From DATGFB01 sp032160545 (GTDB taxonomy: Bacteria > Actinomycetota > Actinomycetes > Mycobacteriales > Jatrophihabitantaceae), in NCBI GenBank assembly GCA_032160545.1, contig JAVHVN010000162.1:1-49052 (forward strand): 49,052 nt of DNA, given 5' to 3'. The position numbers were made by a program, and so were the translations under genes. Numbering within the stretch: the first letter of the stretch is position 1; each line of letters begins with the position of its first letter. Shown piece by piece: positions 1-8,282 of the stretch. Under the pieces are notes generated by a model that saw only the letters and a list, made by a program, of their open reading frames with translations, had not been told where the DNA came from and searched no databases.

Positions 1-968
1 CGATACCACCGCCGCTGGTCGTCGAGCGGAACGAGGAAGAGGTTGGCCCGTTCGAGTGCGATCAGCGTGGCCTTGCCGGCGGTGCGCCCGGTGACCGCAT
101 CGCAGAGCGGGCCGGTGAGACGCTCGAGAATCGAGGTCGCGAGCAAGAAGTCGCGGACGTCCGCGGGTTGCCGGCTCAGCACCTCTTCGGCCAGGTAGTC
201 GACGATGTACTGGTCCTCGCCTGCGAACCCGGCGATGAACGCACTGGCGTCCGTCCGACCCTGCAGCGACAAGGCGGCCAGTTGTAGCGCGGCGATCCAG
301 CCCTCGGTTCGACCTTCGAGGGCGGCGACGTCGTCGTCGCTCAACCGCAGGTCCATCGACCCGTTGAGGTAATTCGCCGCTTCGTCGGGGGTGAATCGCA
401 GCTCTTTGGCCCGCACCTCGACCAGCCGACCACGAGCCCGCAGCTGGGCTAGCGGCAGCGGCGGATCGACTCGGGTGACGATGACCAGATGCAGCTGCGG
501 CGGCTGGTGCTCGAGGACGAAGGCCATTCCCTCGTGCACCTCGGGCGACTCGATGACGTGGTAATCGTCGAGCGTCAACACGAGATCGTGGGGCAGCGTC
601 TCGATTTCGTTGAGCAGCGCCGCGAGGGCAGCATCGGTCGATGCGGCGGGCGACGCGAACAACGACAGCGCGGCCTCGCCGAGATCGGGCACGGCCGCGC
701 GCATCGCTGTCACCAGGTAGGTCCAGAACAGCGCCGGATCGTTGTCCCGATGGTCGAGCGACAGCCATGCCACGTACGAGCCGTTCGCCGCGGCCGGCAC
801 CAGCCAATTGCTGATCAGGGTGGTCTTGCCGAAACCAGCCGGCGCCGACACGACGGTGAAGGGTCCGCGAATCGCGGCGTCGAGCCGATCGGTCAGCCGC
901 TGACGGGCGAGCGCCCCGGCGCGCTGTACCGGCAACCGGTACTTGCTGCTCAGAAGCGGACCAGCCAC
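1..968 (-). CDS. MalT-type ATP-dependent LuxR-family regulator, N-terminal part (3' end outside window)
   Basis: Reading leftward from a GTG at 968-966, the frame stays open to the window edge (about 322 residues). An in-frame TGA lies directly upstream of the GTG and a GGGAG ribosome site lies 8 nt before it, which fixes the start. Near the N-terminus is the Walker A APAGFGKTT, followed by a Walker B region with LTLDDYHVI and a VTRVDPPLPLAQLRARG stretch. These are typical of the STAND/MalT ATPase module of large (about 900 aa) LuxR regulators. The C-terminal TPR and HTH parts would lie beyond position 1. Such proteins sense a ligand and activate transcription in an ATP-dependent way; the ligand here is unknown. 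The next gene-like DNA to the right is degraded, so no operon partner is visible. Confidence 0.88.
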   Translation of the reverse strand, partial: MAGPLLSSKYRLPVQRAGALARQRLTDRLDAAIRGPFTVVSAPAGFGKTTLISNWLVPAAANGSYVAWLSLDHRDNDPALFWTYLVTAMRAAVPDLGEAALSLFASPAASTDAALAALLNEIETLPHDLVLTLDDYHVIESPEVHEGMAFVLEHQPPQLHLVIVTRVDPPLPLAQLRARGRLVEVRAKELRFTPDEAANYLNGSMDLRLSDDDVAALEGRTEGWIAALQLAALSLQGRTDASAFIAGFAGEDQYIVDYLAEEVLSRQPADVRDFLLATSILERLTGPLCDAVTGRTAGKATLIALERANLFLVPLDDQRRWY

Positions 969-1744
969 TCAGCGAGCTCCCGCCTGAAGAGGATGGTTGG
1001 CTCAACCCTACGGGCTTGTGCGCGCTTTGAGCGCCCGTCCGTCCATACCTGTTGTCTCGCCCGGTCGAATTGACGAACGCCGCGTTCAGCGGAACGCGGT
1101 CGAATCATCGACCTCCCTCATGGAGCCATCAGCGTGCGATCGCGCGCCTAGCAATCCATCTGGGCAAGCCGGTCAGCTCGGGTCAGCGGCATATCGAGGC
1201 CGCTAAGCGCGTGCTCGTCGCGGCATGAGCGCATGGCACCGCAACGGCGGAATACTGCGCGGACGTTGCGTCCGTCAGCACTGTCAGCACAAGTGTCGGC
1301 TCGGCGCCGCCAGGCGAGATCCGTGCCGGTCGCCGTGCCGCACGCTAGCCGTATGAGCATCAGGCGGCGGGCATTCCGTGGTTTGCTACTGACCATGGCC
1401 AAGGCGCAACGACCGACGACCTGCGTCGGGTGCGGCGAGCCTGTCCAGGCTGTGGTGAAGCAAGGCGTCTCGTCCGGCATGCGTCGGCGCACGCGGCATG
1501 TGGAACCCGTCGCCGAGCCGGCGCTTCGTTGCCGCTTCGATGGCGGACCGGATCCGGAAACCGCCGCGGTCGAAACGTACCCAGGAGACGTTGCTTAGCA
1601 GATTGGGTGCTCGGGTTCGGACCCTTCGCAGGCTTATCTACTTGCTTTGGCAAACGAAGGCATTTGAATGCCGAGAAATCCCTAGGCAGTGAGCAGGGGC
1701 AGGTATTGCGTGCTCAGACTCCAGCACTCAGCCGCGAGCTTACG
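969..1744. other. Gene-poor stretch without a recognisable intact gene
   Basis: About 0.8 kb between the LuxR/MalT gene and the transposase relic. Open frames on both strands are Arg/Pro/Ser rich, overlap each other and match no family I recognise. One 67-codon frame (1395-1598) with a CxxC is listed separately at low confidence. No tRNA, strong hairpin or repeat was seen. It is best read as decayed DNA at an island boundary. Confidence 0.5.
1395..1598 (+). CDS. Possible small CxxC protein (67 aa), doubtful
   Basis: ATG at 1395 opens a 67-codon frame that begins MAKAQRPTTCVGCGEPVQ and ends at TAG 1596-1598. The CVGC pair near the N-terminus resembles half of a zinc ribbon, but no second Cys pair follows (one Cys occurs about 40 residues later). 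There is no convincing ribosome site upstream and the surrounding DNA is degraded. It may be a small unknown protein or a chance frame in GC-rich DNA. I recognise no family. Confidence 0.2.
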   Translation: MAKAQRPTTCVGCGEPVQAVVKQGVSSGMRRRTRHVEPVAEPALRCRFDGGPDPETAAVETYPGDVA

Positions 1745-2045
1745 AAGCCGGTGGAGGCGGCGGCTTCGCCTGATACCGGTGGACACCTCGTGCGATGTCG
1801 TCGCTCGGCAAGCGGCAGTGACCAGTCGACCCAGTGCAGGGTCGCGCGCGTCGACATGTTCGACGGTGCGTCAGGGGCCGAGCCGGCGGATGAACTCCGT
1901 CTTGAACGACCCGATCACCGACTCGGCCCGTCGTTGTCCAGCGCGTCGCCGACGGTGCCGGACGGAGTCCGGCGTCACCTCGGCGACCGTCCTGATCGCT
2001 CGTCCCCGCAACTCCCGGCGGGTACGACTCGCTCGTCCCACGACT
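1745..2045 (-). pseudogene. IS3-family transposase (OrfB, DDE integrase) relic, multiply broken
   Basis: On the minus strand, pieces of the C-terminal half of an IS3-type transposase are readable in three frames. VGDALDN (about 1954-1934) is followed after a frameshift by AESVIGSFKTEFIRRLGP, then an in-frame TGA where the family usually has Trp, then RTVEHVD, another frameshift, and ATLHWVDW. The order matches the conserved GDALDNALAES...GxxKTE...WVDWxNxRRLH block that carries the last acidic residue of the DDE triad. No N-terminal half, no OrfA and no terminal inverted repeats were seen. The element is dead and truncated, but it marks past transposition beside the tRNA-fragment attachment site. 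Confidence 0.75.
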
Positions 2046-2288
2046 CCATCCTCTCGTCAAGAGATGGAGCCTCCGGACTCACCGGGCGATTCACTGGCAC
2101 CCGGCGTCACCCACCGCCGCGGCGGGGTCCAAGTCAGCAATGGACGGTGTGGATCGAAGGTTGGGCAACAGACTGGCAACAACGCAACCCAAAACGGCCG
2201 TGATCCACGCAGTCAGCCAACGGTCGGAACGCCCGCAATTGCAGACTTCCAAGTCATGCAATCGTAGTCACCACGGTCGAGGATCGAA

Positions 2289-2330
2289 CTCTCAAGGCGG
2301 TAGCGCCGGTTCGAATCCGGTCGGGGCTAC
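2289..2330 (+). pseudogene. tRNA-Glu(CTC) 3' fragment
   Basis: The fragment starts with CTCTCAA, which fits a tRNA-Glu anticodon loop. It continues with the 3' anticodon strand GGCGG, a short variable region, a T arm with GGTTCGAATCC and the acceptor 3' strand ending in GGGGCTAC. The 5' half (D arm, 5' acceptor strand, 5' anticodon strand) is absent: the preceding bases GGATCGAA do not pair. Loss of similarity exactly at the anticodon loop is typical of crossover sites of tyrosine integrases in tRNA genes. Confidence 0.75.
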
Positions 2331-2338
2331 GTACTGGA

Positions 2339-2357
2339 GCCCCCGGATTCCGGGGGC
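2339..2357 (+). terminator. Hairpin behind the tRNA-Glu fragment
   Basis: GCCCCCGG (2339-2346), a 3-nt loop ATT and CCGGGGGC (2350-2357) form an 8-bp all-GC stem 8 nt after the tRNA 3' end. There is no T-tract, as is common for actinobacterial terminators. It is probably the original terminator of the tRNA gene, carried with the fragment. Confidence 0.6.
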
Positions 2358-2439
2358 GTCAGCGGTCATGCGTCTTCGGAAGGCGCACCCGAACGCGATT
2401 GGGCAACAGTTGGGCAACACCCCCTGCTGACTTGGCGTC

Positions 2440-2646
2440 GCCGATCTTTCGGCCGATGATCCGCGAGCCAGTGGCAAGACGTTCGTCGGTCAGGCGCTGC
2501 TGCACGGCGTAGGCCAGCGCGATGTCGGTACGGCCGAGCAGGTCCCGCACCGGTTGGCAGGGACGCGCACGCATGCCGGCGTCACGTAGACGCGCAGCGG
2601 CGGCCGCGACCAGTTTCTCGCGCGGCTGGGTGGTGGTATCAGTCAT
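2440..2646 (-). pseudogene. 2-keto-4-pentenoate hydratase (MhpD-like), truncated
   Basis: From ATG 2646 the minus strand encodes about 69 residues resembling the N-terminus of MhpD/HpaH-type hydratases: an Ala-rich first helix, then TDIALAYAVQQRLTDERLA and SRIIGRKIG, the conserved block before LTS in intact enzymes. Similarity stops after RKIG at about 2440. The frame then runs into the TTGGGCAACA repeats and tRNA fragment and ends near 2359. About three quarters of the usual 260-residue enzyme, including the catalytic part, is missing. Intact homologues hydrate 2-hydroxypenta-2,4-dienoate in meta-cleavage pathways. The break beside the attachment-like structure suggests the gene was cut by an integration or deletion. 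Confidence 0.65.
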
Positions 2647-3107
2647 CGTGTCCTCGGCACGCCGACGGCGTTCGCTCGCGTCGGATCGTCGTCAACTAAT
2701 GGTCGCGCTGAATGGGGAGGAGTACGGCTATCCGCGTGCAGGTGGATGACGCACCAGATAGGTGACAACTGCCGACGCGCCGAATCCTGTCGGCCTGCAA
2801 GGGCTCGTAGGAACTCGCCGGCTCGGGTCAACGCGTCCGCGCATTCGTCGAGAATCGCTCCGCGAACGGCTGGAAGACGTGGGGCACCTCGGCGGTGACC
2901 TCGAGAGCGACATTCACGTCGGCGGCCGCCAACGTGAACGGCAAACCGGGCGGCGTCATCGAGGAGTATCTCGTGAGAGCAAACCTGTATGAGCAACGCG
3001 GGAAGGCACGTTAGGTCGGCAAACAGTGGGCTTGCCAGCTCGTCAGTGTGACGGGCGGTGGATGCGCGGCTCCCCTTGGCTGATCTTGAAGGTCATACTG
3101 CCGGGCC
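2647..3107. other. Stretch without a recognisable gene
   Basis: About 460 bp between the truncated hydratase and the DUF2510 remnant. Open frames on the minus strand (for example around 2643-2996) are Arg-rich and interrupted. One short frame reads LPFTLAAADVNVALEV and then stops, so pieces of a decayed gene may be present, but I cannot name it. No RNA gene or repeat was seen. Confidence 0.4.
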
Positions 3108-3505
3108 ATGAGTACCCCCGCGCCCCCGGCTGGTATCCCGACGGCCGAGGCGTCGTCCGCTGGTGGGACGGGCGCCTATGGTCGGACACGCCGACGCAGC
3201 CAACTCAGGCCATGCCGGCCGCGTCGCCCACACCGGCACCGACACCACCGCGGCGGCCGGCGCGTCCTCCGCGGAACCCATGGTGGAAAGCGGCGTGGGT
3301 CATCCCCGTTGTGGCCAGCCCGATCGGGCCGCCCCGGCGATGCGTCCAGCATCGGCCAGCGAGGCCCCGCGCGGCCGTAGTTCAGCCGGGCACGGAGCAC
3401 ACGGGAACGCACGCCTGGGAGCAGTACCACTCAGGCGGCCGTGCCCGCGGCGACGGTCATCGGCTGGCGGCAGGTGCGGCAGCGAACAACCTTCACGTGT
3501 CTTGA
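3108..3505 (+). pseudogene. DUF2510-domain protein, apparently frameshifted
   Basis: ATG 3108 begins MSTPAP in one frame. The DUF2510 core PGWYPDGRGVVRWWDGRLW is read in another frame a few codons later, so a 1-nt change within the C-rich start region (3114-3130) separates start and domain. A Pro/Thr-rich linker and NPWWKAAWVIPVVA follow, the beginning of a membrane segment that then loses its hydrophobicity, suggesting a second shift. Intact relatives are small actinobacterial membrane proteins with an N-terminal DUF2510 and one or more transmembrane helices; their function is unknown. If the domain frame is used without a shift, an alternative start is the ATG at 3062. Confidence 0.45.
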
Positions 3506-3611
3506 GTCAAGAAATTTGACAGGGTCGGCGTGTGTCGCAAGCACCTAGCTGCAACCGATCGCTTTGCCGTCCACCGGGACAGGCCAGTGGTCTGCGGCCT
3601 CGGGGACGCGG

Positions 3612-4370
3612 CTAGTGGCGGCGTCTGGCCGCTGTGAGCCGGGTTATGCGGGCCTCGATACCGTCTAGGACCGTGTGCAGGCCGAATAGGAACTCCTCTT
3701 CGGCGAAGTCGCCCTCGTCCTGCAGCGAGCCGGACGCTAGTGCGGCGTGTACGCCCGGGAAGGCGTCCTCGTCGATGAGATGGGCCAAGCGCCGTACGTA
3801 CCGCTCGTTGGCCTCGCGTTGGTTGAGCGAGCCGTGCTGGATCGTGTCGCCAAGTTGGCTGCTCAGCAGCACTTGGCCGCGCACATAGACCTCCGCGAGC
3901 AACAGCGAGGAAAGCTTCTGCTGCTCGGTCAGCGGGGTGTCCGCAAACGCGTGCAGTCCCCGCTCCATCCAGTGCAGCTGATTCGGCGCGAGCGGGGGAT
4001 CGGTGACCGGGATTTGCACGATCCATGGATGCTGGCCCAGCGCCGCCCGGTTGGCCGACGCCCACGCCTCGAGCTGTTTTCGCCATCCCCCGGTCGGCCG
4101 GCGTCGTGGCGGGGGGCCGTAGGCGGTGTCGATCATGGCGACGTAGAGGTCATCCTTCGAATCGACGTACCGGTACAGCGCCATCGTCGTCAAACCCAAT
4201 CGGTTGGCGACGGCGCTCATCGACACGCCGGGTAGTCCTTCGGCGTCGGCGATTCGAACTGCGGCGGCGCCGATGTCCTGAATGCTCTGACCCGGCTTCG
4301 GGCCACGACGGCCTGCTTCCTCGCGACCCCAAAGCAGCCGGAGCACGCGCGGTAGCTCGTCCTCGCTCAT
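3612..4370 (-). CDS. TetR/AcrR-family transcriptional regulator
   Basis: A 252-residue protein from ATG 4370, with AGGAAGGA as ribosome site. Residues about 25-75 form the TetR helix-turn-helix: IQDIGAAAVRIADAEGLPG, MSAVANRLGLTTMALYRYV and DSKDDLYVAMID. The remaining helical part resembles the tetracycline-repressor-like C-terminal ligand domain. It is divergent from the MFS exporter gene at 4495 with a 124-bp spacer containing an imperfect palindrome (4460-4476). The usual arrangement is that such a protein represses the adjacent efflux pump and itself until a substrate binds. The ligand is not predictable. No frame damage is seen. Confidence 0.9.
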   Translation of the reverse strand: MSEDELPRVLRLLWGREEAGRRGPKPGQSIQDIGAAAVRIADAEGLPGVSMSAVANRLGLTTMALYRYVDSKDDLYVAMIDTAYGPPPRRRPTGGWRKQLEAWASANRAALGQHPWIVQIPVTDPPLAPNQLHWMERGLHAFADTPLTEQQKLSSLLLAEVYVRGQVLLSSQLGDTIQHGSLNQREANERYVRRLAHLIDEDAFPGVHAALASGSLQDEGDFAEEEFLFGLHTVLDGIEARITRLTAARRRH

Positions 4371-4459
4371 CGCGTCCTTCCTCGTTGGTGGCACTACCCC
4401 GACCAGAACTGTTTGCAGCGTACGCAGATAACTGCTAGCTTTCACCCGCCGTCGAAAAC

Positions 4460-4476
4460 AGTATGCGTCGTATACT
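4460..4476. promoter_or_regulatory. Candidate TetR operator overlapping the MFS promoter
   Basis: AGTAT-N7-ATACT is an inverted repeat of 17 bp. Its right arm contains TATACT (4471-4476), a good -10 element placed 18 bp before the MFS start codon. Binding there would block the MFS promoter. The assignment to the neighbouring TetR protein is inference from position. Confidence 0.45.
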
Positions 4477-4494
4477 ATTGTTTTGGAGAGCTTC

Positions 4495-6027
4495 ATGACC
4501 GTCGCCGTCAACACCGTCGAGACACCCTTTGGACCGAGGGCCGGACGCAAGGAATGGATCGCACTGGCTGTCCTCGCCCTGCCCCTGTTGCTGGTCTCGA
4601 TGGATGTCTCGGTGCTGTACTTCGCAGTCCCGTTCATCAGCCGCGACCTCTCGGCCAGCGTTACCCAACAGCTGTGGATCTTCGATATATACGGCTTCGT
4701 CCTGGCGGGCCTGCTGATCACGATGGGCTCGCTGGGTGACCGCATCGGACGCCGGCGACTGCTGTTGCTCGGTGCTACCGCGTTCGGGGCAGCGTCCGTC
4801 GCGGCCGCATACGCCCAAAATCCTGCCGAGCTGATCGCCGCGCGTGCCCTGCTGGGCGTCGGCGGCGCCACCCTCATGCCCTCGACCCTCGCGCTGATCC
4901 GCAACATATTTCACGACGCGGGCCAGCGCGCAACGGCCATCGCGGTGTGGAGCGCCGTCATGATGGGCGGCATCTCACTGGGTCCAGTGCTGTCCGGGGT
5001 GCTGCTCGAGCACTTCTGGTGGGGGTCGGTGTTCCTAATCAACACCCCCGCCATGCTGCTACTGCTCGTCCTGGCACCGGTGCTGCTGCCGGAGTTCACG
5101 AATCCCTCCGCTCACCGCTTCGACCTGGTCAGCTCCCTGTTGTCACTCGGTGCCGTGCTGCCGGTCATCTTCGGCATCAAGCAAGCCGCCACTGACGGCT
5201 TCGGGCCGGTCCCGGCCGCGTGCATCGCGGCGGGCCTGCTCGTCGGGTGGATCTTCCTCGCCCGCCAGCGCCGCGCGGATCACCCGATGATCGACCTGGG
5301 CATGTTCGGCAACCGGGCCTTCGGCGGATCGCTACTGGCCAACACCATCGCAATGTTCGCACTCGTCGGCAACGCCGTGTTCATCACCCAGTACCTGCAG
5401 CTGGTGCTCGGCATGAGCCCGCTGCGCGCCGCGGTGTGGAGCCTTGTGCCATCGCTCGCCGTCGCCGGCGCCGCCCCGCTCGCCACGACCCTCGGACAGC
5501 GGCACCGCCGCGGCAACGTGATGGCCGCCGCGTTCCTGATCGCCGCCTCCGGGTTCCTCGCGCTGACCCAATTACGCCCCACCGCACCGCTCGTCGTCGC
5601 GATCATCGGCTCCGGCCTCCTCGCCTTCGGGCTGGTCATGATCCTCACCTTGGTAACCGAGCTCGTCGTCGGGACGGTCGCCCCCGAACGAGCCGGCGCG
5701 GCCTCGGCACTGATGGAGACCTGCAGCGAATTCGGCGGCGCACTGGGCATCGCCGTCCTCGGCAGCATCGGCGCCGCCGTCTACGCCAGCCGGATCAACG
5801 CGCACCTGCCGAACGGGCTGTCCGGCGACGACACCCACCGCGCACGCCAAGGCCTCGCCGGGGCCGTGACCACCAGCGCACACCTGCCCAGCCAGGTCGC
5901 ACACGCGCTGCTCACCACCGCACGGCATGCATTCACCGACGGTATGAACGTCGTCGCCTGGGTCGGCGCAGCCGTGCTGGTCGCGGCCGCGGCAATGACC
6001 GCGGCACTGCTCCGCAACGCGGACTGA
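4495..6027 (+). CDS. MFS drug/metabolite exporter, DHA2 (14-TM, QacA/EmrB type)
   Basis: A 510-residue integral membrane protein. ATG 4495 is preceded by GGAGAG; an in-frame TTG 12 nt upstream is less likely. Hydrophobic segments are spread over the whole length, about 14 in number. Family motifs visible are MDVSVLYFAVPFI in TM1, the loop 2-3 motif GSLGDRIGRRRLL and the motif-C-like region around GGISLGPVLSGVLL. Members export cationic or amphiphilic compounds by proton antiport. It is divergent from the TetR gene and probably controlled by it. It lies outside the proposed LacI regulon, so it may serve an unrelated resistance function. Confidence 0.92.
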   Translation: MTVAVNTVETPFGPRAGRKEWIALAVLALPLLLVSMDVSVLYFAVPFISRDLSASVTQQLWIFDIYGFVLAGLLITMGSLGDRIGRRRLLLLGATAFGAASVAAAYAQNPAELIAARALLGVGGATLMPSTLALIRNIFHDAGQRATAIAVWSAVMMGGISLGPVLSGVLLEHFWWGSVFLINTPAMLLLLVLAPVLLPEFTNPSAHRFDLVSSLLSLGAVLPVIFGIKQAATDGFGPVPAACIAAGLLVGWIFLARQRRADHPMIDLGMFGNRAFGGSLLANTIAMFALVGNAVFITQYLQLVLGMSPLRAAVWSLVPSLAVAGAAPLATTLGQRHRRGNVMAAAFLIAASGFLALTQLRPTAPLVVAIIGSGLLAFGLVMILTLVTELVVGTVAPERAGAASALMETCSEFGGALGIAVLGSIGAAVYASRINAHLPNGLSGDDTHRARQGLAGAVTTSAHLPSQVAHALLTTARHAFTDGMNVVAWVGAAVLVAAAAMTAALLRNAD

Positions 6028-6319
6028 GCCAGGTGCCCGTGCCCTCTGAGGTCGGCCACCACGCTCGGCGACAGCTCACCCCGGACGCAAATCGATCCTG
6101 TTGGCACCGTGATCGTCGGCCCGCAATCGCCAGCCACCGAAGCCGCCCGCCCAGGTACGAATCACTGCACTGCCGGTCCGATGGCGGATCGGCTGTCGGA
6201 TAGCCAACACAGCGCCCGTGATTCCGCTCGATACCTTGCCACGCGCTGCGGTGTGGGCACGGAATGGGTTGATGTTGCCACCATGCAAGTTCGGCTAGAT
6301 CATCTACTCAGATGATCGG
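6028..6319. other. Intergenic region between convergent genes, nothing recognised
   Basis: 292 bp between the ends of the MFS gene and the leftward dehydrogenase operon. Short open frames here are unconvincing. No clear terminator hairpin, RNA or repeat was found. Confidence 0.5.
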
Positions 6320-7231
6320 TCAGGGCCGTCGCTGCTCAGCGGAGTGGAGGAGCCCCGCGTCTCGAGCCTGCTGCTCGTACAGGGACAGAAAATCTTGGTT
6401 GCGCAGGCCTATGCCGATGGCCGATTGGATCAGCTGATAGACCGCTGACCCGATCGGCATGGGGACCTCGAGCGCGCGTGCGGCATCCAGCCCAAGGTCG
6501 AAGTCCTTGCGCAGCAGTTCTGTGGTGAAGGTGAGGATCCACTCCCGACTAACCAGCTCCGGCGTTCGCCGGCGGACCCAATCGGAGCCCAGCACGGTGG
6601 CGTTGAGGAAGTCGAGGAAAGCGGCTCGATCGGTCCCTCCCTTCTCGGCGAGGACGGTGACCTCGACGAGTGCCTGCGCCATCATGCCGAGGTAGAGGTT
6701 GGTGCATAGCTTGACCAGCCGGCTCTGCTCGGCTTCGCCCGCGTAAACGGCTACCTTGGCGATGTCGTCGAGAAACGGTTTCGCCTCCTTGAACGCCGCG
6801 GCCGGTCCAGACACCACCATGCAAGCCCCACCCTCGGCGACCACGTGCGGGTTCCCGCTGATTGGTGCCGCGAGAAGTGCGACGTCGGCGGCGGAAGCGT
6901 CCGCGCGGATCTTCGCGGAGGTCTCGACCGATACTGTCGAGCAATCCACGATGATCGCGGGCTTGAGCGGTGCGCTCAGCAGGCCGCCGGGTCCGCTGAT
7001 GACCTGCTCCAGATCTGTCGGCGTAGACACCATGACGAACACGATGTGGCATGTCGCGAGCTCGTGAATCGTGTCCACGACGAGTGCGCCGTGCTCGACC
7101 AGCGGAGCGGCCTTGGCTTTCGTGCGGTTCCATAACGTCACGGCGTGACCGGAAGCGATCAGGCGCGCGGCCATGGCCGTGCCCATGCGCCCGGTACCGA
7201 GCCAGCCCAGAGTTGGATGCGTCGTGGTCAT
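6320..7231 (-). CDS. NADP-type beta-hydroxyacid dehydrogenase (3-hydroxyisobutyrate dehydrogenase family), copy 1
   Basis: 303 residues, the normal family length. The N-terminal Rossmann domain shows GWLGTGRMGTAMAARL (residues 9-24). WNRT after the second strand, with Arg following, usually means NADP(H) preference. DCSTVS is the substrate-binding loop, and SRLVKLCTN carries the catalytic Lys and the Asn four residues on. The C-terminal all-helical domain includes LLRKDFDLGLDAA. The family oxidises or reduces beta-hydroxyacids or semialdehydes such as tartronate semialdehyde. It is the last gene of the leftward series from 10017 and follows the transketolase subunits by 46 bp. A second copy at 22092-23024 shares the same motifs. 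The substrate is unknown. Confidence 0.9.
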   Translation of the reverse strand: MTTTHPTLGWLGTGRMGTAMAARLIASGHAVTLWNRTKAKAAPLVEHGALVVDTIHELATCHIVFVMVSTPTDLEQVISGPGGLLSAPLKPAIIVDCSTVSVETSAKIRADASAADVALLAAPISGNPHVVAEGGACMVVSGPAAAFKEAKPFLDDIAKVAVYAGEAEQSRLVKLCTNLYLGMMAQALVEVTVLAEKGGTDRAAFLDFLNATVLGSDWVRRRTPELVSREWILTFTTELLRKDFDLGLDAARALEVPMPIGSAVYQLIQSAIGIGLRNQDFLSLYEQQARDAGLLHSAEQRRP

Positions 7232-7277
7232 GCGTGGCTCCTCGGTCGTGAGGTGGGGCCGCAGGGCGGGGCCGGAG

Positions 7278-8282
7278 TCAGACGGGGGAGTAGCGGCCGA
7301 TATCGGCCACCGCGGGCGGACCGCTCGGTGCCGGTCCTTCTTTCTTGAGAGCGGACCAGGCCGTGTCGATCAGTTGCTGGGTGGACAGGCCGAACTCGTC
7401 GAACAAGTACGAACTGGTGAGGGAACCTTCGGCGAAGGTGTCCTTCAAGCCGACGCGGCGCAGGGGCCGACCGAGTCCCGCCTCGGCTATCGTCTCCGCG
7501 ACTGCCGAGCCCAATCCACCGATGATGGAGTGGTTCTCTGCGGTGATCACGATCCGGGCGTCGTAGACCACCTTCTGCACGGTGGCCGTGTCCAAAGGTT
7601 TGATCACCGGCACGTTCACAACTGAGACGGACACGTCGTTGTCTTCGAGGACGCGCGAGGCGGCGAGCGCGGTGGCCAGCATCATTCCGCTGGCGAACAG
7701 GGCCACGTCACTTCCGTGGGTCAACACGTCGGACATCGTCAGTGACAACTGGTGATCGTCGTCGAAGATTACCGGAATTTCCCCGCGCTTGAGCCGGACG
7801 TAGACCGGCCCCGGCACATCGACGATCGCCGCAGCAACCTGCGTCACCTCGACCGCGTCGGCGACGTCCAAGACCGTCATATTCGGCAGTGCCCGCATCA
7901 AAGCAACGTCGTCGATCGCCTGGTGCGATGGCCCTCCCGGAGTCGACACACCCGGCATGAAGCCGATGATCCGCACGGGAAGTGCCGGATACGCGATCGC
8001 GTTCGCAATCTGGTCGTACGGTCGGCGCGTCGCGAAGACTCCAAAGGTGTGCACGAACGGGATGTGCCCGCAGCGGGCCAGCGCGCCCGCCATGCTCATC
8101 ATGTTTGCCTCAGCCATCCCGCCGTGAATGAACCGGTCCGGAATCTCCGCCTGAAACAGATCGATTTCACATTGACGGGTGAGGTCACCGCTCAGGCACA
8201 AGATCTCCTCGCGGGCGCGCGCCAGTTCGAGCAGCGCGGTGCCGTAGGGCTTCAAGCGTGTCGGGTAAGGCGCGTCACGCAT
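7278..8282 (-). CDS. Split transketolase, C-terminal subunit (pyrimidine-binding and C-terminal domains)
   Basis: 334 residues from ATG 8282. Residues about 5-165 are the pyrimidine-binding (PYR) domain with PDRFIHGGMAEANMMSMAGALA, containing the conserved Glu that activates the ThDP aminopyrimidine. STPGGPSHQAIDDVALMRAL follows. Residues about 190-315 form the transketolase C-terminal domain, including the NHSIIGGLGSAVAE segment. With the gene upstream it makes the two-subunit transketolase typical of archaea and of some catabolic clusters, where it moves ketol units or cleaves unusual ketoses. The start overlaps the N-subunit gene by 8 bp, implying translational coupling. The actual acceptor is unknown. 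Confidence 0.9.
   Translation of the reverse strand: MRDAPYPTRLKPYGTALLELARAREEILCLSGDLTRQCEIDLFQAEIPDRFIHGGMAEANMMSMAGALARCGHIPFVHTFGVFATRRPYDQIANAIAYPALPVRIIGFMPGVSTPGGPSHQAIDDVALMRALPNMTVLDVADAVEVTQVAAAIVDVPGPVYVRLKRGEIPVIFDDDHQLSLTMSDVLTHGSDVALFASGMMLATALAASRVLEDNDVSVSVVNVPVIKPLDTATVQKVVYDARIVITAENHSIIGGLGSAVAETIAEAGLGRPLRRVGLKDTFAEGSLTSSYLFDEFGLSTQQLIDTAWSALKKEGPAPSGPPAVADIGRYSPV

Larger units (their letters stand above)
2161..2420. mobile_element. Attachment-site-like structure: tRNA-Glu 3' core flanked by TTGGGCAACA repeats
   Basis: The core is the 3' part of a tRNA-Glu gene (2289-2330). TTGGGCAACAG occurs at 2161-2171 and again at 2399-2409, and TTGGGCAACAC follows directly at 2410-2420. 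A related CTGGCAACAA lies at 2173-2182, just right of the first copy. Short direct repeats on both sides of a tRNA-derived core are what arm-type binding sites of tyrosine integrases look like. Having them on both sides resembles an attP or a junction between two tandem elements rather than a simple attR. No integrase gene is present in the window. That this is an integration scar is inference; the repeats and the tRNA fragment are seen directly. Confidence 0.55.

Noticed and set aside
1611..1625. CGGGTTCGGACCC as a tRNA T-arm
   Set aside because: The invariant A of the T loop is G, and no acceptor or anticodon arm surrounds it.
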